Source: Burkholderiaceae bacterium (GTDB taxonomy: Bacteria > Pseudomonadota > Gammaproteobacteria > Burkholderiales > Burkholderiaceae_E). Taken from it: DNA of 10,268 nt. Shown piece by piece: positions 1 through 6,272 of the stretch (position 1 is its first letter; each line of letters starts with the position of its first letter). The translations under genes were made by a program, and so were the position numbers. Location of the stretch: the NCBI GenBank assembly GCA_019428955.1, contig JAHYJF010000113.1, positions 1 through 10,268 of the forward strand. The letters are read 5' to 3'. The notes below the pieces were generated by a model. It was not told the origin of the DNA. It made no database searches and was given only the letters and a program-made list of their open reading frames with translations.

Positions 1-1163
1 CCCCGGATGAGGTGATCGCCGGGGTAAAGGCTTGGGCACTGGGGGGCCGCGGCGGTGCCGGCTTCCCGACCGGTTTGAAGTGGAGCTTCATGCCCCGCCA
101 GTACACCGGTCAGAAGTACCTGGTGTGCAATTCTGACGAGGGCGAGCCGGGCACCTTCAAGGATCGCGACATCCTGCGCTACAACCCGCATGTCGTCATC
201 GAGGGCATGGCGATCGCCGCCTACGCGATGGGCATCACGGTTGGCTACAACTACATCCACGGCGAAATCTGGGACGCCTACGAGCTCTTCGGCGCAGCCC
301 TCGAAGAGGCGCGCGCTGCCGGGTACCTCGGTGACAACATTCTCGGTTCGGACTTTTCGTTCCAGCTCCACGCCTTCCATGGCGCCGGAGCCTATATCTG
401 CGGCGAGGAAACCGCGCTGCTCGAGTCGATCGAGGGCAAGAAGGGCCAGCCGCGCTACAAGCCGCCGTTCCCGGCCAGCTTCGGCCTCTACGGCAAGCCG
501 ACCACGGTCAATAACACCGAGACCTTCGCGTCGGTGCCCTGGATAATCCGCAACGGTGGCCAGAAGTACCTCGAGGTCGGCAAGCCCAACAACGGCGGCA
601 CCAAGATCTTCTCGATCTCGGGCGATATCGAGCGTCCCGGCAACTACGAGGTTCCGATGGGCACGCCTTTTGCAAAGCTCCTCGAACTCGCCGGCGGCAT
701 GCGCGACGGTCGCAGGATCAAGGCGGTGATCCCGGGTGGATCGTCGATGCCGGTGCTGCCGGGCGATCTCATGATGCAGTGCGACATGGACTACGACTCG
801 GTCGCCAAGGCGGGTTCGATGCTCGGCTCCGGCGCGGTCATCGTGATGGACGATACCCGCTGCATGGTCAAGTCGCTGCTGCGCCTGGCGTACTTCTACT
901 ACGAGGAAAGCTGTGGCCAGTGCACGCCGTGCCGCGAGGGCACGGGGTGGCTCTACCGGATGGTCCATCGCATCGAACACGGCGAAGGAAGGATGGAGGA
1001 CCTCGACGAACTCGACCGCGTGGCCGAGAACATCATGGGCCGCACGATTTGTGCACTGGGCGAGGCGGCGGCAATGCCCGTGCGCTCCTTCGTCAAGCAT
1101 TTCCGGGACGAGTTCGTCTATCACGTCGAACACAAGAACTGCCTGGTACCCAAGTACGTGTGA
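1..1163 (+). CDS. nuoF: NADH-quinone oxidoreductase subunit F (NADH/FMN-binding, 51 kDa type), 5'-truncated
   Basis: Peripheral-arm subunit of complex I that oxidises NADH, reduces FMN and passes electrons to [4Fe-4S] cluster N3. The reading frame is open to the window edge (first full codon at base 3), so the true start lies upstream. The 386 residues present compare with about 430 for the family, so roughly 45 N-terminal residues are missing. The GTG at base 12 is an internal valine, not the start. Counting that codon as residue 1, the FMN glycine loop GGRGGAGFPTG is at about 11-21, the nucleotide-site motif CNSDEGEPGTFKDR at 39-52, and GAGAYICGEETALLESIEG at 124-142. The N3 ligands are C301, C304 and C307 (CGQCTPC) plus C347 (TICALGEAAAMP). 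The frame is intact to TGA at 1161-1163. Residues just before the glycine loop are atypical (see findings). nuoG follows after 47 bases. Confidence 0.97.
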   Translation, partial: PDEVIAGVKAWALGGRGGAGFPTGLKWSFMPRQYTGQKYLVCNSDEGEPGTFKDRDILRYNPHVVIEGMAIAAYAMGITVGYNYIHGEIWDAYELFGAALEEARAAGYLGDNILGSDFSFQLHAFHGAGAYICGEETALLESIEGKKGQPRYKPPFPASFGLYGKPTTVNNTETFASVPWIIRNGGQKYLEVGKPNNGGTKIFSISGDIERPGNYEVPMGTPFAKLLELAGGMRDGRRIKAVIPGGSSMPVLPGDLMMQCDMDYDSVAKAGSMLGSGAVIVMDDTRCMVKSLLRLAYFYYEESCGQCTPCREGTGWLYRMVHRIEHGEGRMEDLDELDRVAENIMGRTICALGEAAAMPVRSFVKHFRDEFVYHVEHKNCLVPKYV

Positions 1164-1207
1164 TGAACACGGCACCCGCAACGACAACGAATCTAGCGCT
1201 GAACTGA
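1163..1207 (+). CDS. Possible 14-codon mini-ORF between nuoF and nuoG
   Basis: A short frame, ATG to TGA, encodes MNTAPATTTNLALN. Its ATG shares one base with the nuoF stop (TGATG). It ends three bases before the nuoG ATG and is in the same frame as nuoG, so a single TGA separates the two. nuoG has no recognisable Shine-Dalgarno sequence. Ribosomes ending nuoF could therefore re-initiate here, stop, and re-initiate on nuoG. It could equally be chance or the remnant of an N-terminal extension of NuoG. There is no evidence that the peptide has a function of its own. Confidence 0.25.
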   Translation: MNTAPATTTNLALN

Positions 1208-1210
1208 CAA

Positions 1211-3586
1211 ATGGTTGAAATCGAAGTCGACGGCAAAAAGGTCGAGATCGCTGAGGGTAGCGTGGTAATGCACGCGGCCAATAAACTCGGGATCTACGTT
1301 CCCCACTTCTGCTACCACAAGAAGCTCTCGATCGCGGCCAGCTGCCGGATGTGCCTCGTCGAGGTCGAGAAGGCGCCCAAGCCGATGCCGGCGTGTGCGA
1401 CCCCGGTGGCCAACGGCATGAAGGTCCACACTCGCTCCGAAAAGGCGATTGCGGCACAGCGCTCGGTGATGGAGTTCCTGCTGGTCAATCACCCGCTGGA
1501 CTGCCCGATCTGCGACCAGGGCGGCGAGTGCCAGCTGCAGGACCTGGCGGTCGGCTACGGGGCCGGCAACTCGCACTACCACGAGGCGAAACGGGTGGTG
1601 ATCCAGAAGTCCCTCGGGCCTCTGATCAGTGCCCAGGAAATGAATCGCTGCATCCACTGCACGCGCTGCGTGCGTTTCGGCCAGGAAATCGCCGGCGACA
1701 TGGAACTCGGCATGGCGTTCCGCGGCGAGCACGCAGAGATCATGAGTTTCCTCGGGCGCTCAGTCGACTCCGAACTCTCGGGCAACATGATCGACATCTG
1801 CCCGGTCGGGGCGCTCACTTCCAAGCCCTTCCGCTACTCCGCTCGCAACTGGGAACTGGCGCGCCGCAAGTCGATCGCGCCCCATGATTCGCTCGGCTCC
1901 AACCTGGTGGTTCAGGTCAAGGCCGAAACCGTCAAACGCGTCGTACCGCTCGAGAACGAAGCCATCAACGAGTGCTGGATCTCGGACAAGGACCGCTTCT
2001 CGTATGAAGGACTCAACAGCGACGAGCGCCTGCGCACCCCGATGCTCAAGCACGGTGGGGCCTGGCATGAAGTCGACTGGCAGACCGCGCTCGATTATGT
2101 CCAGCGCACGCTCACCGACGTTCGCAAGGAGCACGGCGCCGCCGCCATCGGCGCGCTGGGTTCGCCCCACAGCACGGTCGAGGAACTTTTTCTGCTGCAG
2201 AAGCTGGTGCGCGCTCTGGGCAGCGACAACGTCGACTTCCGCCTGCGCCAGGCCGATTTCTCGGCCGATGCGACGCGCTCCGGCGCACCGTGGCTGGGAA
2301 TGAATGTTGAAGAGCTAAATGGCCTCGACCGCCTGCTGGTGGTGGGCTCGTTCCTGCGCAAGGACCATCCCCTGATCGCCGGCCGGATTCGCCAGGCGGT
2401 CAAGCGGGGAGCCGAAGTCAGCGTATTGCACGCGCTCGACGACCAGTTGCTGATGCCGGTGGCCAACAAGGCAATCATCGCCCCGGCACGCTGGGCGGCC
2501 ATGCTTTCCGAAGTCCTGGTGGCGCTGCTGCGTGCCAAGCAAGTCGCGCTACCGGCGGCCCTCGCGGGCGTCAAGCCTTCCCCCGAGGCGGCGGCGATCG
2601 CCGGCAGCCTCGCCAGCGGCGCTGCCGCCGCGGTGCTGCTTGGCAACGCCGCGATCCAACATCCCCAGGCGGCGCTGATCGCGCGCTTGGCCGGCGCCAT
2701 TGCGGCTGCTGCCGACGCCACTTTCGGGGTGCTGGGCGAAGCGGCCAACTCGGTTGGCGGCTATCTGGCTGGGGCCACTCCCAAGGCGAACGCTGCGCTC
2801 AATGCCGCGGCGCTCGGCGATGGAGGGCTTGATGCCGGCGCAATGATCTCCGGCGCGCTCGCGGCCTACCTCCTGCTCAACGTCGAGCCCTCCTGCGACC
2901 ATGCCAATCCGGCCATGGCCGCGGCCGCGCTCGCCGGCGCAAAGACCGTGATCGCGCTCTCGCAGTTCAAGTCCGAGGAACTGTTGACGGCGGCGGATTG
3001 CCTGTTGCCGATTGCGGCGTTCACCGAGACCGCGGGAACTTTCGTCAATACCGAGGGCCTGGTCCAGTCTTTCAACGGAGTGTCGCGCGCCCCGGGTGAG
3101 GCTCGCCCCGCCTGGAAGGTGCTGCGCGTACTCGGCAATCAGTTCGGGCTCGATGGCTTTGACTTCGACAGCCCCGAGCAGGTGCGCGATGCCGCGCTCG
3201 CTGGTGATGTCGCGGCCCGGCTCGATAACGCCGTGGGCGGCGAGATTGCCGTTGCGGCCGAGGCTGAGGCCGGGCTCGAGCGGCTTGCCGAGGTGCCGAT
3301 CTATTTTGCCGATCCGCTGGTGCGTCGCGCCGCGAGCCTGCAGAAGACCCGCGATGCGCGGCCCCCGGTGGCGGCAATGAGTTCGCAGACCGCGGCCGCG
3401 TTGGGCCTGCGCTCGGGAGACAAGGTACGGGTGGCACAGAAATGGGCCGAGGGCGAGGGCGAAGCGACCCTCGATGTGGTGCTCGATGACGGCGTCGCTG
3501 CCGCGGTGGTGAGGGTTGCGGCGGCGCATGCGTCGACTGCCGGACTGGCCGGGATGTTCGGGCCGGTTACGGTCCGGAAAGCCTGA
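1211..3586 (+). CDS. nuoG: NADH-quinone oxidoreductase subunit G (75 kDa type iron-sulfur subunit)
   Basis: Large peripheral-arm subunit that relays electrons from NuoF towards NuoI. At 791 residues it is within the usual range. The N-terminal ferredoxin-like domain carries the [2Fe-2S] N1b ligands C34, C45, C48 and C62. Next come the N5 ligands H94, C98, C101 and C107 (HPLDCPICDQGGEC), then the N4 ligands C147, C150, C153 and C197 (CIHCTRC and CPVGAL). From about residue 215 it resembles molybdopterin oxidoreductases, but that domain is structural here. The extra four-cysteine N7 site seen in E. coli and Thermus is absent: after C197 only C255, C562 and C597 remain. Residues about 440-560 are strongly alanine-rich and probably the least conserved part. 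The start MVEIEVDGKKVEI matches the family, although no Shine-Dalgarno sequence precedes it. nuoH begins 44 bases downstream. Confidence 0.98.
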   Translation: MVEIEVDGKKVEIAEGSVVMHAANKLGIYVPHFCYHKKLSIAASCRMCLVEVEKAPKPMPACATPVANGMKVHTRSEKAIAAQRSVMEFLLVNHPLDCPICDQGGECQLQDLAVGYGAGNSHYHEAKRVVIQKSLGPLISAQEMNRCIHCTRCVRFGQEIAGDMELGMAFRGEHAEIMSFLGRSVDSELSGNMIDICPVGALTSKPFRYSARNWELARRKSIAPHDSLGSNLVVQVKAETVKRVVPLENEAINECWISDKDRFSYEGLNSDERLRTPMLKHGGAWHEVDWQTALDYVQRTLTDVRKEHGAAAIGALGSPHSTVEELFLLQKLVRALGSDNVDFRLRQADFSADATRSGAPWLGMNVEELNGLDRLLVVGSFLRKDHPLIAGRIRQAVKRGAEVSVLHALDDQLLMPVANKAIIAPARWAAMLSEVLVALLRAKQVALPAALAGVKPSPEAAAIAGSLASGAAAAVLLGNAAIQHPQAALIARLAGAIAAAADATFGVLGEAANSVGGYLAGATPKANAALNAAALGDGGLDAGAMISGALAAYLLLNVEPSCDHANPAMAAAALAGAKTVIALSQFKSEELLTAADCLLPIAAFTETAGTFVNTEGLVQSFNGVSRAPGEARPAWKVLRVLGNQFGLDGFDFDSPEQVRDAALAGDVAARLDNAVGGEIAVAAEAEAGLERLAEVPIYFADPLVRRAASLQKTRDARPPVAAMSSQTAAALGLRSGDKVRVAQKWAEGEGEATLDVVLDDGVAAAVVRVAAAHASTAGLAGMFGPVTVRKA

Positions 3587-3630
3587 GCTAGGGTCGAGGC
3601 GGTGCAGACAAGGGTCGCGGGATAAGACGA

Positions 3631-4704
3631 ATGGATAACTTGCTATTGACGATCAACACGGTTGGAACCGACTACCTCGGCGGCGCCTGGCCGGTGATAT
3701 GGACGGTGGTCAAGATCGTGCTCCTGATCCTGCCGCTGATGGGGCTGGTGGCGTACCTGACGCTGTGGGAACGCAAGATGATCGGGGCGATGCACGTCCG
3801 CGTGGGGCCCAATCGGGTTGGTCCGATGGGGCTGCTGCAGCCGATCGCCGACGGCGTCAAGCTGATGTTCAAGGAAGTGATCGTCCCGACACGCGCCAGC
3901 CCGGTGCTCTATGTGCTCGGCCCGATTCTGACGATTACCCCGGCACTAGCCGCCTGGGTGGTCATCCCCTTTGGCCCCGAAGTCGCGCTGGCCAACGTCA
4001 ACGCCGGCCTGTTGTTGTTTATGGCGATCACCTCGATCGAGGTCTACGGGATCATCATCGCGGGCTGGGCGAGCAATTCAAAGTACGCGTTTCTCGGCGC
4101 GATGCGCGCCTCCGCACAGATGGTTTCCTACGAACTCCCGATCGGATTCGTGCTGGTGGTGGTGCTGATGGTCTCGGGCAGCATGAACATGAGCATGATC
4201 GTGCTCGGCCAGGGCCAGGGCTGGTTCGCCTCGCACGGGCTGAACTTCCTGTCGTGGAACTGGCTGCCGCTGCTGCCGATCTTCGTGGTCTACGTGATCT
4301 CGATGGTTGCCGAAGTGGCGCGGCACCCGTTTGACGTGGTCGAGGGCGAGTCTGAGATCGTCGCCGGTCACATGGTGGAGTATTCGGGTATGGGCTTCGC
4401 GGTCTTCATGCTGACCGAATACGCCAACATGATCCTGCTCTCGACAGTGGGCTCGATCATGTTCCTCGGCGGTTGGTATCCACCGCTCGACTTCGCGCCG
4501 TTCACCTGGATTCCCGGCTGGATCTGGCTCGGAATCAAGGCCTTCTTCGTCGTCTCGCTCTTCATCTGGTTCCGGGCGTCGTTCCCGCGTTACCGCTTCG
4601 ACCAGATCATGCGACTGGGCTGGAAGATCTTCATCCCGGTGACGCTGGTCTGGCTCGTGGTGGTAGCGATCTGGATGCAGACTCCATTGAATATCTGGAA
4701 GTAA
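3631..4704 (+). CDS. nuoH: NADH-quinone oxidoreductase subunit H (membrane subunit at the quinone site)
   Basis: Inner-membrane subunit that joins the peripheral and membrane arms and, with NuoB and NuoD, forms the quinone-binding chamber. At 357 residues it is typical in length, with about eight hydrophobic spans. Conserved landmarks are WERKMIGAMHVRVGPNRVGP (residues 46-65), LQPIADGVKLMFKE (69-82), the loop from GWASNSKYAF to SYELPIG (145-172), and the acidic segment RHPFDVVEGESEIVAGH (231-247) followed by MVEYSGM. The last holds charged residues thought to link quinone chemistry to proton movement. The C-terminal FRASFPRYRFDQIM (314-327) is also characteristic. The ATG at 3631 gives the expected N-terminus; a partial GGGA at 3619-3622 with an 8-base spacer is the only ribosome-binding candidate. 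The stop is 16 bases before nuoI. Confidence 0.98.
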   Translation: MDNLLLTINTVGTDYLGGAWPVIWTVVKIVLLILPLMGLVAYLTLWERKMIGAMHVRVGPNRVGPMGLLQPIADGVKLMFKEVIVPTRASPVLYVLGPILTITPALAAWVVIPFGPEVALANVNAGLLLFMAITSIEVYGIIIAGWASNSKYAFLGAMRASAQMVSYELPIGFVLVVVLMVSGSMNMSMIVLGQGQGWFASHGLNFLSWNWLPLLPIFVVYVISMVAEVARHPFDVVEGESEIVAGHMVEYSGMGFAVFMLTEYANMILLSTVGSIMFLGGWYPPLDFAPFTWIPGWIWLGIKAFFVVSLFIWFRASFPRYRFDQIMRLGWKIFIPVTLVWLVVVAIWMQTPLNIWK

Positions 4705-4708
4705 GGGC

Positions 4709-4712
4709 AGGA
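4709..4712 (+). promoter_or_regulatory. Shine-Dalgarno site of nuoI
   Basis: AGGA followed by an 8-base spacer before the nuoI ATG at 4721. It lies in the 16-base nuoH-nuoI gap and is one of only two clear ribosome binding sites in the window. It supports the chosen nuoI start. Confidence 0.7.
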
Positions 4713-4720
4713 AAACGTAA

Positions 4721-5209
4721 ATGGAAGCGGTCAAGAATTTCTTTTCGAGTTTCATGCTCCTTGAGATGTTCAAGGGTATGAAACTCACCGGGCGGTATTT
4801 CTTCTCCCGCAACATCACGGTCCAGTACCCTGAAGAACGCACGCCTGTTTCGCCGCGCTTTCGCGGGCTTCACGCGCTGCGCCGCTACCCCAACGGCGAG
4901 GAACGCTGCATCGCCTGCAAGCTGTGCGAAGCGGTCTGCCCGGCGCTGGCGATCACCATCGAGTCGGAAGTTCGCGACGACGGCACGCGGCGCACCACGC
5001 GCTACGACATTGACCAGAACAAGTGCATCTTCTGCGGGTTCTGCGAGGAGTCCTGCCCGGTCGATTCGATCGTTGAAACCGACATCTTCGAGTACCACGG
5101 CAATTCGCGCGACGAATTGATCTTCACCAAGGAAATGCTGCTGGCGGTGGGCGACCGCTATGAGAAACAAATCGCCGCCAACCGGGAGGCCGACGCACGA
5201 TACCGGTAG
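4721..5209 (+). CDS. nuoI: NADH-quinone oxidoreductase subunit I (8Fe ferredoxin-type, clusters N6a/N6b)
   Basis: Peripheral-arm subunit of 162 residues that carries two [4Fe-4S] clusters between NuoG and the terminal cluster N2 in NuoB. Two ferredoxin motifs are complete: CIACKLCEAVCP (C63, C66, C69, C73) and CIFCGFCEESCP (C102, C105, C108, C112). The fourth cysteine of each motif, before proline, ligates the opposite cluster, as in other 8Fe ferredoxins. The N-terminal amphipathic segment (about 1-30, with FFSSFMLLEMFKGM) should lie against the membrane next to NuoH. RFRGLHALRRYPNGEERC (47-63) is a family hallmark. Length and the basic C-terminus match betaproteobacterial NuoI as I remember it. 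The start is supported by AGGA eight bases upstream. After the TAG stop comes the longest intergenic gap in the window. Confidence 0.98.
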   Translation: MEAVKNFFSSFMLLEMFKGMKLTGRYFFSRNITVQYPEERTPVSPRFRGLHALRRYPNGEERCIACKLCEAVCPALAITIESEVRDDGTRRTTRYDIDQNKCIFCGFCEESCPVDSIVETDIFEYHGNSRDELIFTKEMLLAVGDRYEKQIAANREADARYR

Positions 5210-5240
5210 ATACCGACGCCCGACTGCGCTTGGCGCGGCG

Positions 5241-5273
5241 GTCATTCCCGGGACGACTTACCCCGGGACCGAT
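5241..5273 (+). repeat. Inverted repeat (hairpin) in the nuoI-nuoJ gap
   Basis: TCCCGGG at 5246-5252 pairs with CCCGGGA at 5262-5268 around a 9-base loop, giving a 7-bp stem with six G-C pairs. Past a 2x2 internal mismatch, three further pairs (bases 5241-5243 with 5271-5273, one of them G-U) can extend it. No T-run follows, so it is not an intrinsic terminator. It sits directly upstream of the nuoJ Shine-Dalgarno sequence. It could affect message stability or nuoJ translation, which is inference only. Confidence 0.55.
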
Positions 5274-5276
5274 GGC

Positions 5277-5282
5277 AGGTGA
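5277..5282 (+). promoter_or_regulatory. Shine-Dalgarno-like site upstream of nuoJ
   Basis: AGGTGA lies 6 bases before a TTG at 5289 and 18 bases before the ATG at 5301, both in the nuoJ frame. The spacing fits the TTG much better than the ATG, while family alignment favours the ATG. The site therefore leaves the nuoJ start open by four codons. Confidence 0.5.
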
Positions 5283-5300
5283 ACCGAATTGCGAACTGAT

Positions 5301-5921
5301 ATGGATGCCCAAACGATTCTCTTCTACATCTTTGCACTGATCACGGTCTTCGCCGCCTTGCGCGTCATGACCGCACGCAGTGCGGTACACGCCGTCCTGC
5401 ACCTGGTGCTGACCTTCGTCTCGGCAGCCTGCATCTGGATGTTGATGAAGGCCGAGTTCCTCTCGATCGTGCTGGTGCTGGTCTATGTCGGCGCCGTGAT
5501 GGTGCTGTTCCTGTTCGTGGTGATGATGCTCGACCTCAAGATCGATGCCGCCCGCCAGGGTTTCTGGGGCAATCTGCCGGTGGCGGCGCTCGTCGGGGTG
5601 GTCATGGTGCTCGAACTGGCTGCCGTGATCGTGCACTCGTTCTCCGGCATCAAGGGCAGCGACGCGCCGCGGCTGCCGGAAGGGTTCAGCAACACCGAGG
5701 CGCTCGGCCGGCTGATCTACACCGATTTTGTCTACCCCTTCGAGATCGCGGGGGTGATCCTGCTCATTGCGATGGTCGCGGCGATCGCCCTGACCCTGCG
5801 CAAGCGCAAGGACACCCGCTACAACGATCCGTCAGTTGCGGTTCACACCAAGGCAGCCGATCGGCTGAAGATGATCAAGATGCCTTCCGTGAGCAGCGCC
5901 GATACCACGGACAAGCCATGA
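5301..5921 (+). CDS. nuoJ: NADH-quinone oxidoreductase subunit J
   Basis: Inner-membrane subunit of about five hydrophobic spans that contributes with NuoK and NuoA to the central proton path next to NuoH. From the ATG at 5301 it has 206 residues, a normal length. The N-terminus MDAQTILFYIFALITVFAALRV aligns with how family members usually begin. The conserved third span, EFLSIVLVLVYVGAVMVLFL followed by FVVMMLD, is present; it contains the helix with the pi-bulge known from complex I structures. A polar C-terminal tail of about 40 residues follows the last span, which ends near LRKRKDTRYNDP. An in-frame TTG at 5289 with a better-placed Shine-Dalgarno sequence would add MRTD. The TGA stop overlaps the nuoK start by four bases (ATGA), indicating translational coupling. 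Confidence 0.97.
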   Translation: MDAQTILFYIFALITVFAALRVMTARSAVHAVLHLVLTFVSAACIWMLMKAEFLSIVLVLVYVGAVMVLFLFVVMMLDLKIDAARQGFWGNLPVAALVGVVMVLELAAVIVHSFSGIKGSDAPRLPEGFSNTEALGRLIYTDFVYPFEIAGVILLIAMVAAIALTLRKRKDTRYNDPSVAVHTKAADRLKMIKMPSVSSADTTDKP

Positions 5922-6226
5922 CCCTGACACTCGCCCATTACCTGGTTCTCGGCGCCATCCTGTTCGCGATTGGCGTGCTCGGGATTTTCATGAACCGCCG
6001 CAACGTGATCATCGTGCTGATGGCCATCGAACTGATGCTGCTCGCCGTGAACATGAACTTCGTCGCGTTCTCGCATTTCCTCGGGGACGCGGCGGGTCAG
6101 ATCTTCGTGTTTTTCATCCTGACCGTTGCGGCAGCCGAAGCCGCCATCGGTCTGGCGATCCTGGTAACGCTGTTCCGTAACCTCGAGTCGATCGAAATCG
6201 GGGAACTGGAAAGCCTGAAGGGCTAA
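5918..6226 (+). CDS. nuoK: NADH-quinone oxidoreductase subunit K
   Basis: Small inner-membrane subunit (102 residues, three spans), homologous to MrpC of Mrp-type antiporters. It contributes to a proton path between NuoJ and NuoN. The two functionally important membrane glutamates of the family are present: E38 in the span with VLMAIELMLLAVN and E74 in the span with TVAAAEAAIGLAI. They correspond to the pair near positions 36 and 72 in E. coli. The loop GIFMNRRNVI (22-31) and the cytoplasmic end LFRNLESIEI are typical. The ATG overlaps the nuoJ stop; no strong Shine-Dalgarno sequence is seen, so translation probably depends on nuoJ. Confidence 0.98.
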   Translation: MTLTLAHYLVLGAILFAIGVLGIFMNRRNVIIVLMAIELMLLAVNMNFVAFSHFLGDAAGQIFVFFILTVAAAEAAIGLAILVTLFRNLESIEIGELESLKG

Positions 6227-6235
6227 CGAGGGAGA

Positions 6236-6259
6236 TCCGGATTTCCGGTTTTCCGACTG
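6236..6259 (+). repeat. Three-unit 8-base imperfect tandem repeat before nuoL
   Basis: In the 46-base nuoK-nuoL gap, TCCGGATT, TCCGGTTT and TCCGACTG follow each other with an exact 8-base period. The first two units share seven of eight bases; the third keeps TCCG. The first contains the palindrome TCCGGA. No function is recognised, and the unit is short enough to be chance. Confidence 0.35.
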
Positions 6260-6272
6260 AGACGGTTAAAGA

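Noticed and set aside
1351..1887. Same-strand alternative-frame ORFs inside nuoG (also 3699-4334 inside nuoH and 8511-9017 inside nuoM)
   Set aside because: Arg/Pro/Gly-rich translations typical of the wrong frame in GC-rich genes; the overlapping frames encode well-conserved complex I subunits.
2549..3529. Minus-strand open frame of 326 codons opposite the Ala-rich part of nuoG
   Set aside because: Shadow of nuoG codon bias; no recognisable motif and no independent ribosome binding site or neighbour that would support it.
3590..3617. Direct repeat AGGGTCG (3590-3596 and 3611-3617) in the nuoG-nuoH gap
   Set aside because: Only two 7-base copies in GC-rich DNA; likely chance, and no symmetry or spacing suggests an operator.
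5246..5268. Hairpin after nuoI as a Rho-independent terminator
   Set aside because: No run of T follows the stem, and complex I genes continue immediately downstream in the same orientation.
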